Assembly: GCA_934757945.1 (NCBI GenBank)
Contig: CAKVLT010000027.1
Span: 1 to 20,617, forward strand
From: an uncultured Bulleidia sp.
Lineage (GTDB): Bacteria > Bacillota_I > Bacilli_A > Erysipelotrichales > Erysipelotrichaceae
Direction: 5' to 3'
DNA length: 20,617 nucleotides
A program made the translations under genes and the position numbers. Below the pieces are notes generated by a model, which worked only from the letters and a program-made list of their open reading frames with translations, was not told the origin of the DNA and searched no databases. Positions 14,461-20,617 of the stretch are shown piece after piece. Each line of letters starts with the position of its first letter. The stretch's first letter is position 1.

Positions 14461-15657
14461 ATGTCAAAAAAAATCGTATTAGCAGGTGCATGCCGTACAG
14501 CTATCGGTAAGATGGGTGGAGCACTTAGCAGCGTTCCAGCAGTAGATCTGGGCGCAATTGTTATTAAGGAAGCATTAAACAGAGCTGGTGTTAAGCCAGA
14601 GCAGGTAGATCACGTATATATGGGTAATGTTATCCAGGCTGGTCTTGGACAGAACCCTGCTAGACAGGCATCCTTGAAGGCAGGCCTTCCTATTGAAACA
14701 CCGGCCGTTACAGTCAATGTAGTTTGCGGTTCCGGTTTGAACTGTGTAAATATGGCTGCTCAGATGATTGAAGCAGGTGATGCTGATATCGTTGTTGCAG
14801 GTGGTATGGAAAGTATGTCCAGAGCTCCTTATGCATTACCAAATGCACGTTTTGGATATAGAATGAACGCTCCTAAGGGATCTATGATTGACTGCATGAT
14901 CAACGATGCTTTATGGGATGCATTTAATGATTATCATATGATGATTACAGCAGAAAACGTTGCTGAACAGTGGCATCTGACACGTGAAGAACTCGATGAA
15001 TTCTCCGCAGCTTCTCAGCAGAAGGCTGTTGCTGCTCAGGAAGCAGGAAAGTTCAAAGATGAAATCGTTCCTGTTGAAATCAAAGGCAGAAAAGGTGCTG
15101 TTACAGTAGTAGATACAGATGAAGGACCTCGTCCTGGAACAACAGCTGAATCTTTAGGTAAACTGAAGTGCTGTTCTGGTAAAGAAGGTGGAGTTGTTAC
15201 TGCAGGTAACGCTTCCGGTATCAATGATGGTGCTGCAGCAATCGTTGTTATGTCTGAAGAAAAAGCAAAAGAATTAGGTGTTAAGCCTATGGCTACATGG
15301 GTGGCAGGATGCCTTGCTGGTGTAGATCCTAGCATCATGGGTGTAGGTCCTGTAGCTGCAACTAAGAAGGTTATGGCTAAGACAGGCTTAAAGATTGAAG
15401 ACTTTGACTTATATGAAGCAAACGAAGCATTTGCTGCTCAGTCAGTTGCTGTAGGTAAAGATCTGAACTTCGATCTGTCCAAGCTAAACGTTAATGGTGG
15501 TGCTATTGCTCTTGGTCATCCTGTAGGAGCTTCCGGTGCAAGAATTCTTGTTACATTACTTCATGCAATGCAGCAGAACAATGCTCACAGAGGTTTAGCT
15601 ACATTATGTATCGGTGGTGGCATGGGTTGTGCTACTGTTGTTGAACGTGAGGGCTAA
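14461..15657 (+). CDS. thl: Acetyl-CoA C-acetyltransferase (thiolase)
   Basis: 398 residues, the normal length of biosynthetic thiolases. It condenses two acetyl-CoA to acetoacetyl-CoA in the cytoplasm, the first step of the butyryl-CoA pathway. Catalytic residues are visible: Cys89 in NVVCGSGLN (acyl carrier), His353 in GGAIALGHPVGASG, and Cys383 in LCIGGGMG. Further thiolase signatures are AGGMESMSRAPY and YEANEAFAAQ. It is the first gene of the operon, with the strongest ribosome binding site, and uses many GCT, GGT and AAG codons, in keeping with high expression. It lies six bases upstream of crt. Confidence 0.96.
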   Translation: MSKKIVLAGACRTAIGKMGGALSSVPAVDLGAIVIKEALNRAGVKPEQVDHVYMGNVIQAGLGQNPARQASLKAGLPIETPAVTVNVVCGSGLNCVNMAAQMIEAGDADIVVAGGMESMSRAPYALPNARFGYRMNAPKGSMIDCMINDALWDAFNDYHMMITAENVAEQWHLTREELDEFSAASQQKAVAAQEAGKFKDEIVPVEIKGRKGAVTVVDTDEGPRPGTTAESLGKLKCCSGKEGGVVTAGNASGINDGAAAIVVMSEEKAKELGVKPMATWVAGCLAGVDPSIMGVGPVAATKKVMAKTGLKIEDFDLYEANEAFAAQSVAVGKDLNFDLSKLNVNGGAIALGHPVGASGARILVTLLHAMQQNNAHRGLATLCIGGGMGCATVVEREG

Positions 15658-15663
15658 TATACT

Positions 15664-16440
15664 ATGAGTTTTGTAGATTACGAATGCAAAGGTGTGTATG
15701 GCGTTATCACCATCAATAACCCTAAGCAGTTAAATGCATTGAATTCTGCTGTGCTTGAAGATCTGAACGCTGCTTTAGATCAGGTAGATGTAGAAACAGT
15801 TCGTGCTCTTATTGTGACAGGTGCTGGAGAAAAAGCGTTTGTTGCAGGTGCCGATATTACAGAAATGAAAGACCTGGATGCTGCAGGCGGAGAAGCTTTC
15901 GGCAAGAAAGGTAACGATATTTTCAGAAGAATTGAAACATTCCCTGTACCAGTTATTGCTGCCATCAATGGTTTTGCATTAGGCGGAGGATGTGAATTAT
16001 CCATGGCCTGTGATTTCAGAATCTGTTCTGAAAATGCAGTCTTCGGACAGCCTGAAACTGGACTGGGAATTACTCCTGGTTTTGGCGGTACTCAGAGACT
16101 TGCAAGACTTGTTGGCCCTGGCTATGCAAAACAGATGATTTATACAGCTCGTAATATTAAAGCCCCTGAAGCTTTACGTATCGGACTGGTGAACAGTGTA
16201 ACGACATTAGAAGAATTAATGCCTGCTGCTGAAAAACTGGCTATGACAATTGCTGCAAATGCTCCGATTGCTGTACGTCAGTGCAAGAAAGCTATCAACG
16301 ATGGTCTGGAACTTGGCATGGATGAAGCAGTTGCTTTAGAAGAAAAACTGTTTGGCGAATGCTTCGCTACTGCAGACCAGAAGGAAGGCATGACAGCTTT
16401 CGTTGAAAAGAGAAAAGAAAAGAATTTCATTAATAAATAA
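15664..16440 (+). CDS. crt: 3-hydroxybutyryl-CoA dehydratase (crotonase)
   Basis: 258 residues, a typical short-chain enoyl-CoA hydratase. In this pathway it removes water from 3-hydroxybutyryl-CoA to give crotonyl-CoA. The oxyanion-hole segment AFVAGADITEM, the glycine-rich ALGGGCELSMACD with Glu111, and QPETGLGITPGFGGTQRL with Glu131 hold the two catalytic glutamates. The ribosome binding site (GAGGG at about 15649-15653) lies inside the end of thl and is weaker than elsewhere in the operon, so translation is probably coupled to thl. The gap to hbd is 19 bases. Confidence 0.95.
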   Translation: MSFVDYECKGVYGVITINNPKQLNALNSAVLEDLNAALDQVDVETVRALIVTGAGEKAFVAGADITEMKDLDAAGGEAFGKKGNDIFRRIETFPVPVIAAINGFALGGGCELSMACDFRICSENAVFGQPETGLGITPGFGGTQRLARLVGPGYAKQMIYTARNIKAPEALRIGLVNSVTTLEELMPAAEKLAMTIAANAPIAVRQCKKAINDGLELGMDEAVALEEKLFGECFATADQKEGMTAFVEKRKEKNFINK

Positions 16441-16459
16441 GCAATAGGAGGAAATGAAC

Positions 16460-17338
16460 ATGAAGGTTGCTGTTATTGGCGCTGGAACAATGGGCCGTGG
16501 TATTGCTCAGGCTTTTGCTCAGTGCGATGAAGTAGAAAAGGTATATCTGTGTGATATCAAGCAGGAATTTGCTGATGGTGGAAAAGCTAAGGTAAAGGCC
16601 AGCCTGGATAAGAGAGTTGCTAAAGGAAAGATGGAACAGGCTGCTGCCGATGCTATCGTAAATAAGATTCAGACTGGTTTAAACGATCAGGCAGTTGATC
16701 CTGACCTGGTAGTAGAAGCTGCACTTGAAAGAATGGATCTGAAGAAGGAATGTTTCAAGAACTTACAGGAAAATATCGTTAAGAATGAAAACTGTATCTA
16801 TGCATCCAACACATCTTCTCTTTCCATTACTGAAATTGGTGCAGGTCTGAAAAAGCCTGTCATCGGTATGCATTTCTTCAATCCTGCTCCTGTTATGAAG
16901 CTTGTTGAAGTCATTGCCGGTATCAATACACCAAAAGAAACAGTAGAAGCAGTTAAGGAAATTGCTGTAAAACTGGGTAAGACACCTGTTCAGGTAGAAG
17001 AAGCTCCTGGTTTTGTTGTTAACCGTATTCTGATTCCTGAAATCAATGAAGGTATTCAGGTATACAGCGAAGGTGTTTCCAATATTGCTGGTATTGACTC
17101 TGCTATGAAGCTTGGTGCTAACCACCCAATGGGACCACTGGAATTAGGTGACTTTATTGGTCTGGATATCGTTTTAGCTATCATGGAAGTTCTCTATGCT
17201 GAAACAGGTGATTCCAAGTATCGTCCTGCTATGCTTCTGAAGAAGATGGTAAGAGGCGGTCACTTAGGTGCTAAGACAGGCAGAGGATTCTACGTATATA
17301 ACGCAGACCGTACAAAGACACCAGTTGACGAACTTTAA
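16460..17338 (+). CDS. hbd: 3-hydroxybutyryl-CoA dehydrogenase
   Basis: 292 residues from ATG 16460. A second ATG at 16454 is only two bases from AGGAGG (16446-16451), whereas 16460 has an eight-base spacing and gives the usual start MKVAVIGAGTMGRGIAQAF. The N-terminal Rossmann domain carries GAGTMG for NAD(P)H. The catalytic pair is His138 and Glu150 in HFFNPAPVMKLVE, and NTSSLSIT supplies the conserved Ser/Asn region. The C-terminal helical domain includes EAPGFVVNRI, LGANHPMGPLELGDFIG and the closing KTGRGFY. It reduces acetoacetyl-CoA to 3-hydroxybutyryl-CoA. The order thl-crt-hbd-bcd-etfB-etfA differs from the classical clostridial crt-bcd-etfB-etfA-hbd order. Confidence 0.96.
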   Translation: MKVAVIGAGTMGRGIAQAFAQCDEVEKVYLCDIKQEFADGGKAKVKASLDKRVAKGKMEQAAADAIVNKIQTGLNDQAVDPDLVVEAALERMDLKKECFKNLQENIVKNENCIYASNTSSLSITEIGAGLKKPVIGMHFFNPAPVMKLVEVIAGINTPKETVEAVKEIAVKLGKTPVQVEEAPGFVVNRILIPEINEGIQVYSEGVSNIAGIDSAMKLGANHPMGPLELGDFIGLDIVLAIMEVLYAETGDSKYRPAMLLKKMVRGGHLGAKTGRGFYVYNADRTKTPVDEL

Positions 17339-17340
17339 GA

Positions 17341-17383
17341 CACACTGCAAATAGCGCTGAAAAACCTCAGCGCTGTTTGTGTG
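17341..17383 (+). other. Strong intra-operon hairpin between hbd and bcd
   Basis: CAAATAGCGCTGA (17348-17360) pairs with TCAGCGCTGTTTG (17367-17379) around the loop AAAACC: a 13-bp stem with one wobble pair, extended by CACA/TGTG past a small bulge. No T-run follows, so it is not a standard terminator. It lies two bases after the hbd stop and about 38 bases before bcd, and may be an mRNA-stability or processing element, or partial attenuator, that sets bcd-etfBA levels apart from thl-crt-hbd. Confidence 0.7.
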
Positions 17384-17421
17384 CATAGAATTAGAAAGAA
17401 GAAATTTGGAGGAAAAAAAGG

Positions 17422-18582
17422 ATGGATTTCCAGTTAGACAAGCCACATCAGATGGCCCAGAAACTCTTTAAAGATTTTGCTGAAACAGAAGTAAAACCTC
17501 ACGCAATCGAAGTCGATGAGACAGAAGAATTCCCAAGAGAAGCAGTTGCAAAGATGCAGAAATATGGCTTCATGGGTGTACCTGTGCCAAAGGAATATGG
17601 TGGACAGGGTTGTGATCCGCTGACATATGTAATGTTGGTTGAAGAATTATCCAAAGTTTGCGGTACAACAGGCGTAGTAGTTTCTGCTCATACTTCTTTA
17701 TGTATGGATCCAATCATGAACTATGGTACAGAAGAACAGAAACAGAAGTTCCTTGTTCCATTAGCTTCCGGTAAGAAATTAGGTGCTTTCGCATTAACTG
17801 AACCTGGTGCTGGTACTGATGCTCAGGGTGCTCAGACAAAAGCTGTATTTGATGAAGCTACAAATGAATGGGTACTTAACGGTTCCAAGTGCTTTATTAC
17901 AAACGGTAAAGAAGCTGATATCTATATTATCATTGCTTATACAGATATTGTTCTGGATAAGAAGGGCAGAAAACAGAAGAAGTTCTCTACATTTATCGTT
18001 GAAAAGGGAACTCCTGGATTCACATTTGGTGTAAAAGAAAAGAAGATGGGTATCCGTGGTTCTTCCACATATGAATTAATTTTCCAGGATTGCCGTATTC
18101 CAAAGGACAACTTATTAGGTGTCAGAGGAAAAGGTTTTGCAAATGCAATGCATACACTTGATGGTGGTCGTATTGGTATTGCTGCTCAGGCATTAGGTCT
18201 TGCTGAAGGTGCTTTAGACAGAACTATTGCTTATGTTAAGGAAAGAAAACAGTTTGGCAGAGCTATCGCTGCTTTCCAGAATACACAGTTCCAGTTAGCT
18301 AATATGGCAACTCAGGTTGAAGCTGCTAAATTACTGGTTTACAGAGCTGCTATGGCAAAGGCTACACAGTCTCGTTTCTCTGTAGAAGCTGCACAGGCTA
18401 AATTATTTGCAGCTGAAACAGCAATGGATGTCACAACAAAGTGCGTACAGTTACTTGGTGGTTACGGATATATCCGTGAATACGAAGTTGAACGTATGAT
18501 GAGAGATGCTAAGATTACAGAGATCTATGAAGGTACTTCAGAAGTACAGAGAATGGTTATCTCTGGAGATCTTCTAAAGTAA
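17422..18582 (+). CDS. bcd: Butyryl-CoA dehydrogenase (crotonyl-CoA reductase)
   Basis: 386 residues, a full-length FAD-dependent acyl-CoA dehydrogenase. The N-terminal helical domain (1-130) is followed by the beta-domain motif FALTEPGAGTDA and WVLNGSKCFITNG, then the C-terminal helical domain with RKQFGRAIAAFQNTQFQLAN and QLLGGYGYIREYEVERMMRD. The catalytic base is Glu370 in IYEGTSEVQRM, the normal place for short-chain enzymes. Together with EtfB and EtfA encoded just downstream it should reduce crotonyl-CoA to butyryl-CoA with NADH and, by analogy with clostridial Bcd-EtfAB complexes, drive ferredoxin reduction. GGAGG lies nine bases before ATG. It is separated from hbd by the hairpin described here and from etfB by 18 bases. 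Confidence 0.95.
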   Translation: MDFQLDKPHQMAQKLFKDFAETEVKPHAIEVDETEEFPREAVAKMQKYGFMGVPVPKEYGGQGCDPLTYVMLVEELSKVCGTTGVVVSAHTSLCMDPIMNYGTEEQKQKFLVPLASGKKLGAFALTEPGAGTDAQGAQTKAVFDEATNEWVLNGSKCFITNGKEADIYIIIAYTDIVLDKKGRKQKKFSTFIVEKGTPGFTFGVKEKKMGIRGSSTYELIFQDCRIPKDNLLGVRGKGFANAMHTLDGGRIGIAAQALGLAEGALDRTIAYVKERKQFGRAIAAFQNTQFQLANMATQVEAAKLLVYRAAMAKATQSRFSVEAAQAKLFAAETAMDVTTKCVQLLGGYGYIREYEVERMMRDAKITEIYEGTSEVQRMVISGDLLK

Positions 18583-18600
18583 TAGAAGGAGAAATGACAG

Positions 18601-19389
18601 ATGAAAATTGTAGTTTGTGTAAAACAGGTACCAGATACAGCTGGTGGCGTAAAGTTTAAACCGGATGGAACTCTGGATCGTGCAGGCATGCTTGCTATTA
18701 TGAACCCTGATGACAAAGCAGGTCTTGAAGCTGCTTTAAGAATCAAGGATACAGATCCTGAAAACATTAAAGTTACAGTACTGACAATGGGTCTTCCAAA
18801 GGCTGATGAAGTTCTTCGTGAAGCTATGGCAATGGGTGCTGATGATGGTGTTCTTATTACAGACCGTGTACTTGGTGGTGCAGACACATGGGCAACATCC
18901 AGTACAATTGCCGGTGCGTTAAAGAATATGGAATATGACCTGATTTTCACAGGCCGTCAGGCTATTGATGGTGATACAGCTCAGGTTGGCCCACAGATTG
19001 CTGAACATTTACATCTTCCTGTAATTTCTTATGCTAAGGAAGTATCTGTAGAAGGTGATACAGTCAGAGTTAAGAGACAGTTTGATGACGGCTATATGAT
19101 CGTTACAGCTAAGATGCCATGTCTTGTTACAGCATTAAGCGAATTGAATGAACCTAGATATATGACACCTGGTGGAATCTTTGATGCTTTTGCTAAGGAT
19201 GTTACAGTATGGGGCAGAGCAAATCTTGATGTTGACGATTCCAACATTGGTAAAGTAGGTTCTCCTACTATGATTGCCAAGGCAAGTGATAAAGTTGCTA
19301 AAGGTAAAGGTACAGTAGTTACTCCTGACTCTGCTCAGGAAGGTGCTGAATACATTGCAAACGTTCTTGCTGAAAAGCATGTTATCTAA
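18601..19389 (+). CDS. etfB: Electron transfer flavoprotein, beta subunit
   Basis: 262 residues, normal length. The N terminus MKIVVCVKQVPDTAGGVKF and NPDDKAGLEAALRI are standard for EtfB. TGRQAIDGDTAQVGPQIAEH is the nucleotide-binding loop that is well kept in electron-bifurcating Etf proteins linked to butyryl-CoA dehydrogenase. KMPCLVTALSELNEPRYMTP is the EtfB signature region. In the bifurcating complex EtfB receives hydride from NADH at its FAD and passes electrons to ferredoxin and to Bcd through EtfA; that this copy bifurcates is inferred from operon context. GAAGGAGA precedes the start, and the gap to etfA is 20 bases. Confidence 0.95.
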   Translation: MKIVVCVKQVPDTAGGVKFKPDGTLDRAGMLAIMNPDDKAGLEAALRIKDTDPENIKVTVLTMGLPKADEVLREAMAMGADDGVLITDRVLGGADTWATSSTIAGALKNMEYDLIFTGRQAIDGDTAQVGPQIAEHLHLPVISYAKEVSVEGDTVRVKRQFDDGYMIVTAKMPCLVTALSELNEPRYMTPGGIFDAFAKDVTVWGRANLDVDDSNIGKVGSPTMIAKASDKVAKGKGTVVTPDSAQEGAEYIANVLAEKHVI

Positions 19390-19409
19390 GAGTGAAGGAG
19401 AATACGACA

Positions 19410-20468
19410 ATGAGAAAGAAGAATCTAGAAGAATACAAGGGTATTGCAATTTATGCTCAGCAGGTTGACGGAACAATTTCTCCGATTACTCTTGAATTAT
19501 TAGGTAAAGCCCAGGAACTTGCACAGGATCTGGACGAAAAGAAAGTTACAGCTATCCTGATTGGTTCCGATGTAAAAGGCCTTGTTGATGAACTTGGTGC
19601 ATACGGTGCTGACAGAGTTATCGTTATCGATGATCCTGAATTAAAAGATTACAGAACAGAACCATATACACAGGCTTTAGCAGGTGCTATTGAAGAATTC
19701 AAACCTGAAACAGTATTAGTTGGTGCAACTGCTATTGGACGTGATTTAGGTCCTAGAACATCTGCACGTGTTGAAACAGGTTTAACAGCTGACTGTACTA
19801 AACTGGAAATTGGTGACTATCCATTAGTTGCTATTCCAAATCAGGAACAGAAACATAAGCAGTTATTAATGACACGTCCTGCATTCGGTGGTAACACAAT
19901 TGCTACTATTGCATGTCCTAACAACCGTCCTCAGATGGCTACAGTAAGACCTGGTGTAATGCAGAAGATTGCTCCAAGAACAGGTTTCAAGCCTGAAGTT
20001 GTTGAATGGAAAGCTCCATTAGAAAAGAACAACTGCTACGTTGAAATCGAAAAGGTTGTGAAAGAAGTAAGCACAGTAGCTGATATCTCTGCTGCTAAGA
20101 TCCTTGTATCTGGTGGACGTGGTGTTGGTTCCAAGGAAAACTTCAAACTTCTTGAAGATTTAGCTGAAGTTCTTGGTGGAACAGTATCCTGCTCCAGAGC
20201 TGTTGTAGATAATGGCTGGTTACCAAAAGAATTACAGGTAGGTCAGACAGGTAAGACTGTTCGTCCACATGTATATTTCGCTATTGGTATTTCCGGTGCT
20301 ATTCAGCATGTTGCAGGTATGGAAGAATCTGATATCATCATTGCTATCAACAAAGATGAAAATGCTCCAATCTTTGATGTAGCTGACTATGGTATCGTTG
20401 GTGATTTAAACACTCTCGTTCCATTACTGACAGACAAGATCAAAGCTGCTTTAGCTGCTAAGAACTAA
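19410..20468 (+). CDS. etfA: Electron transfer flavoprotein, alpha subunit
   Basis: 352 residues from ATG 19410 (MRKKNLEEYKGIAIYAQQ). The frame is open from a GTG at 19392, but that GTG precedes the AAGGAG site (19396-19401), so ATG 19410 is the start. The N-terminal domain contains TVLVGATAIGRDLGPRTSAR and TGLTADCTKLEI; the C-terminal FAD-binding domain has LVSGGRGVGSKENF, SRAVVDNGWLPKELQVGQTG, then VYFAIGISGAIQHVAGM and ADYGIVGDL. It pairs with EtfB and carries the mobile FAD that shuttles electrons to Bcd. It is the last gene of the operon, followed after 11 bases by a terminator. The step that turns butyryl-CoA into butyrate is not encoded next to it. Confidence 0.95.
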   Translation: MRKKNLEEYKGIAIYAQQVDGTISPITLELLGKAQELAQDLDEKKVTAILIGSDVKGLVDELGAYGADRVIVIDDPELKDYRTEPYTQALAGAIEEFKPETVLVGATAIGRDLGPRTSARVETGLTADCTKLEIGDYPLVAIPNQEQKHKQLLMTRPAFGGNTIATIACPNNRPQMATVRPGVMQKIAPRTGFKPEVVEWKAPLEKNNCYVEIEKVVKEVSTVADISAAKILVSGGRGVGSKENFKLLEDLAEVLGGTVSCSRAVVDNGWLPKELQVGQTGKTVRPHVYFAIGISGAIQHVAGMEESDIIIAINKDENAPIFDVADYGIVGDLNTLVPLLTDKIKAALAAKN

Positions 20469-20479
20469 GTTTGAATAGT

Positions 20480-20517
20480 AAGACTTCCTCCAGTTTTATT
20501 TGGAAGAAGTCTTTTTT
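20480..20517 (+). terminator. Terminator of the butyryl-CoA operon
   Basis: AAGACTTCCTCCA pairs with TGGAAGAAGTCTT (one C/A mismatch) around a loop of eight bases, followed by TTTT. Its right arm contains the -35 of the next gene. Confidence 0.88.
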
Positions 20518-20528
20518 ATTTGTATACT
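20500..20528 (+). promoter_or_regulatory. Promoter of a probable leaderless transcript (dihydrofolate reductase gene)
   Basis: -35 TTGGAA (20500-20505), exact 17-bp spacer, -10 TATACT (20523-20528), then six bases to ATG 20535. No ribosome binding site lies in the interval. The -35 is part of the etfA terminator stem. Confidence 0.6.
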
Positions 20529-20534
20529 TACAGT

Positions 20535-20617
20535 ATGTTGGAAAATATACATATACATGTTGTTGTCTGCATGGATGAAAACAGAGGAATAGGATATCAG
20601 GACAGATTGCTTTACTC
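20535..20617 (+). CDS. folA: Dihydrofolate reductase, N-terminal fragment (continues past window)
   Basis: 27 complete codons before the edge: MLENIHIHVVVCMDENRGIG, then YQDRLLY. The pattern V-x-x-M-D-E-N-R-x-I-G is the opening strand and loop of dihydrofolate reductase, which reduces dihydrofolate to tetrahydrofolate. The usual family continuation is K-D-x-x-L-P-W, while here it is YQDRLLY, so the gene is somewhat diverged. Only the first sixth of the protein is visible, so the call is likely but not certain. It appears to be transcribed from its own promoter, without a leader. Confidence 0.7.
   Translation, partial: MLENIHIHVVVCMDENRGIGYQDRLLY

Noticed and set aside
15656..15666. TATACT directly before crt as an internal promoter
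   Set aside because: It touches the ATG with no gap, unlike the six-base spacing of the other cases, and the gene sits inside a tightly packed operon.
19392..19409. GTG 19392 as start of etfA
   Set aside because: The AAGGAG ribosome binding site lies downstream of this GTG and nine bases before ATG 19410.
1..20617. CRISPR array, transposon, integrase, tRNA or rRNA genes
   Set aside because: No regularly spaced repeats, transposase or integrase motifs, or tRNA/rRNA-like segments were seen by eye in either strand.

Overview
The window looks like chromosomal DNA from a low-GC Gram-positive anaerobe (Bacillota), probably a gut butyrate producer of the Erysipelotrichaceae or a related group. Evidence for this is the AT-rich sequence, the strong AGGAGG-type ribosome binding sites, the Gram-positive-style heterodimeric ABC exporter, and a complete acetyl-CoA to butyryl-CoA operon. 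The family-level placement is inference. I see no phage genes, insertion sequence, CRISPR array, tRNA or rRNA.

Layout, left to right. (1) 1-1585: the 3' end of an amidohydrolase gene overlaps by ATGA a pepD-type dipeptidase gene that has decayed. Two in-frame stops (1388, 1526) interrupt a reading frame that otherwise stays recognisable to 1585. (2) 1631-5769: a MarR regulator gene with palindromes around its promoter, followed by two overlapping or closely spaced half-transporter genes that form an asymmetric heterodimeric ABC exporter. (3) 5802-7163: a diadenylate cyclase-domain protein that starts immediately after the exporter terminator. (4) 7212-9913, minus strand: a MATE-family efflux protein and a cytoplasmic transglutaminase-like protein, overlapping as an operon. 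(5) 9997-10476, minus strand: a gamma-carbonic-anhydrase-like hexapeptide protein. (6) 10542-12903: a primary-type sigma-70 gene, then a MalY/PatB-type PLP enzyme. (7) 12932-14307: a WYL-domain regulator divergent from a small stand-alone HIRAN-domain protein. (8) 14461-20468: thl-crt-hbd-bcd-etfB-etfA, one direction, tightly spaced. (9) The start of a dihydrofolate reductase gene runs off the right edge.

The butyrate operon is the best-defined system. Thiolase condenses two acetyl-CoA; Hbd reduces the product; Crt dehydrates it; and Bcd with EtfAB reduces crotonyl-CoA, probably while bifurcating electrons to ferredoxin. The final step (but, or ptb-buk) is not in the window. A strong hairpin without a U-tract lies between hbd and bcd.

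The most unusual cross-cutting observation concerns three unrelated genes: the diadenylate cyclase, the carbonic anhydrase-like gene and the dihydrofolate reductase. Each has a -10-like hexamer ending exactly six bases before its ATG and no Shine-Dalgarno sequence, as expected for leaderless transcripts. The rest of the window is largely housekeeping and central metabolism. I do not see strong evidence for a wholly new multi-gene system.
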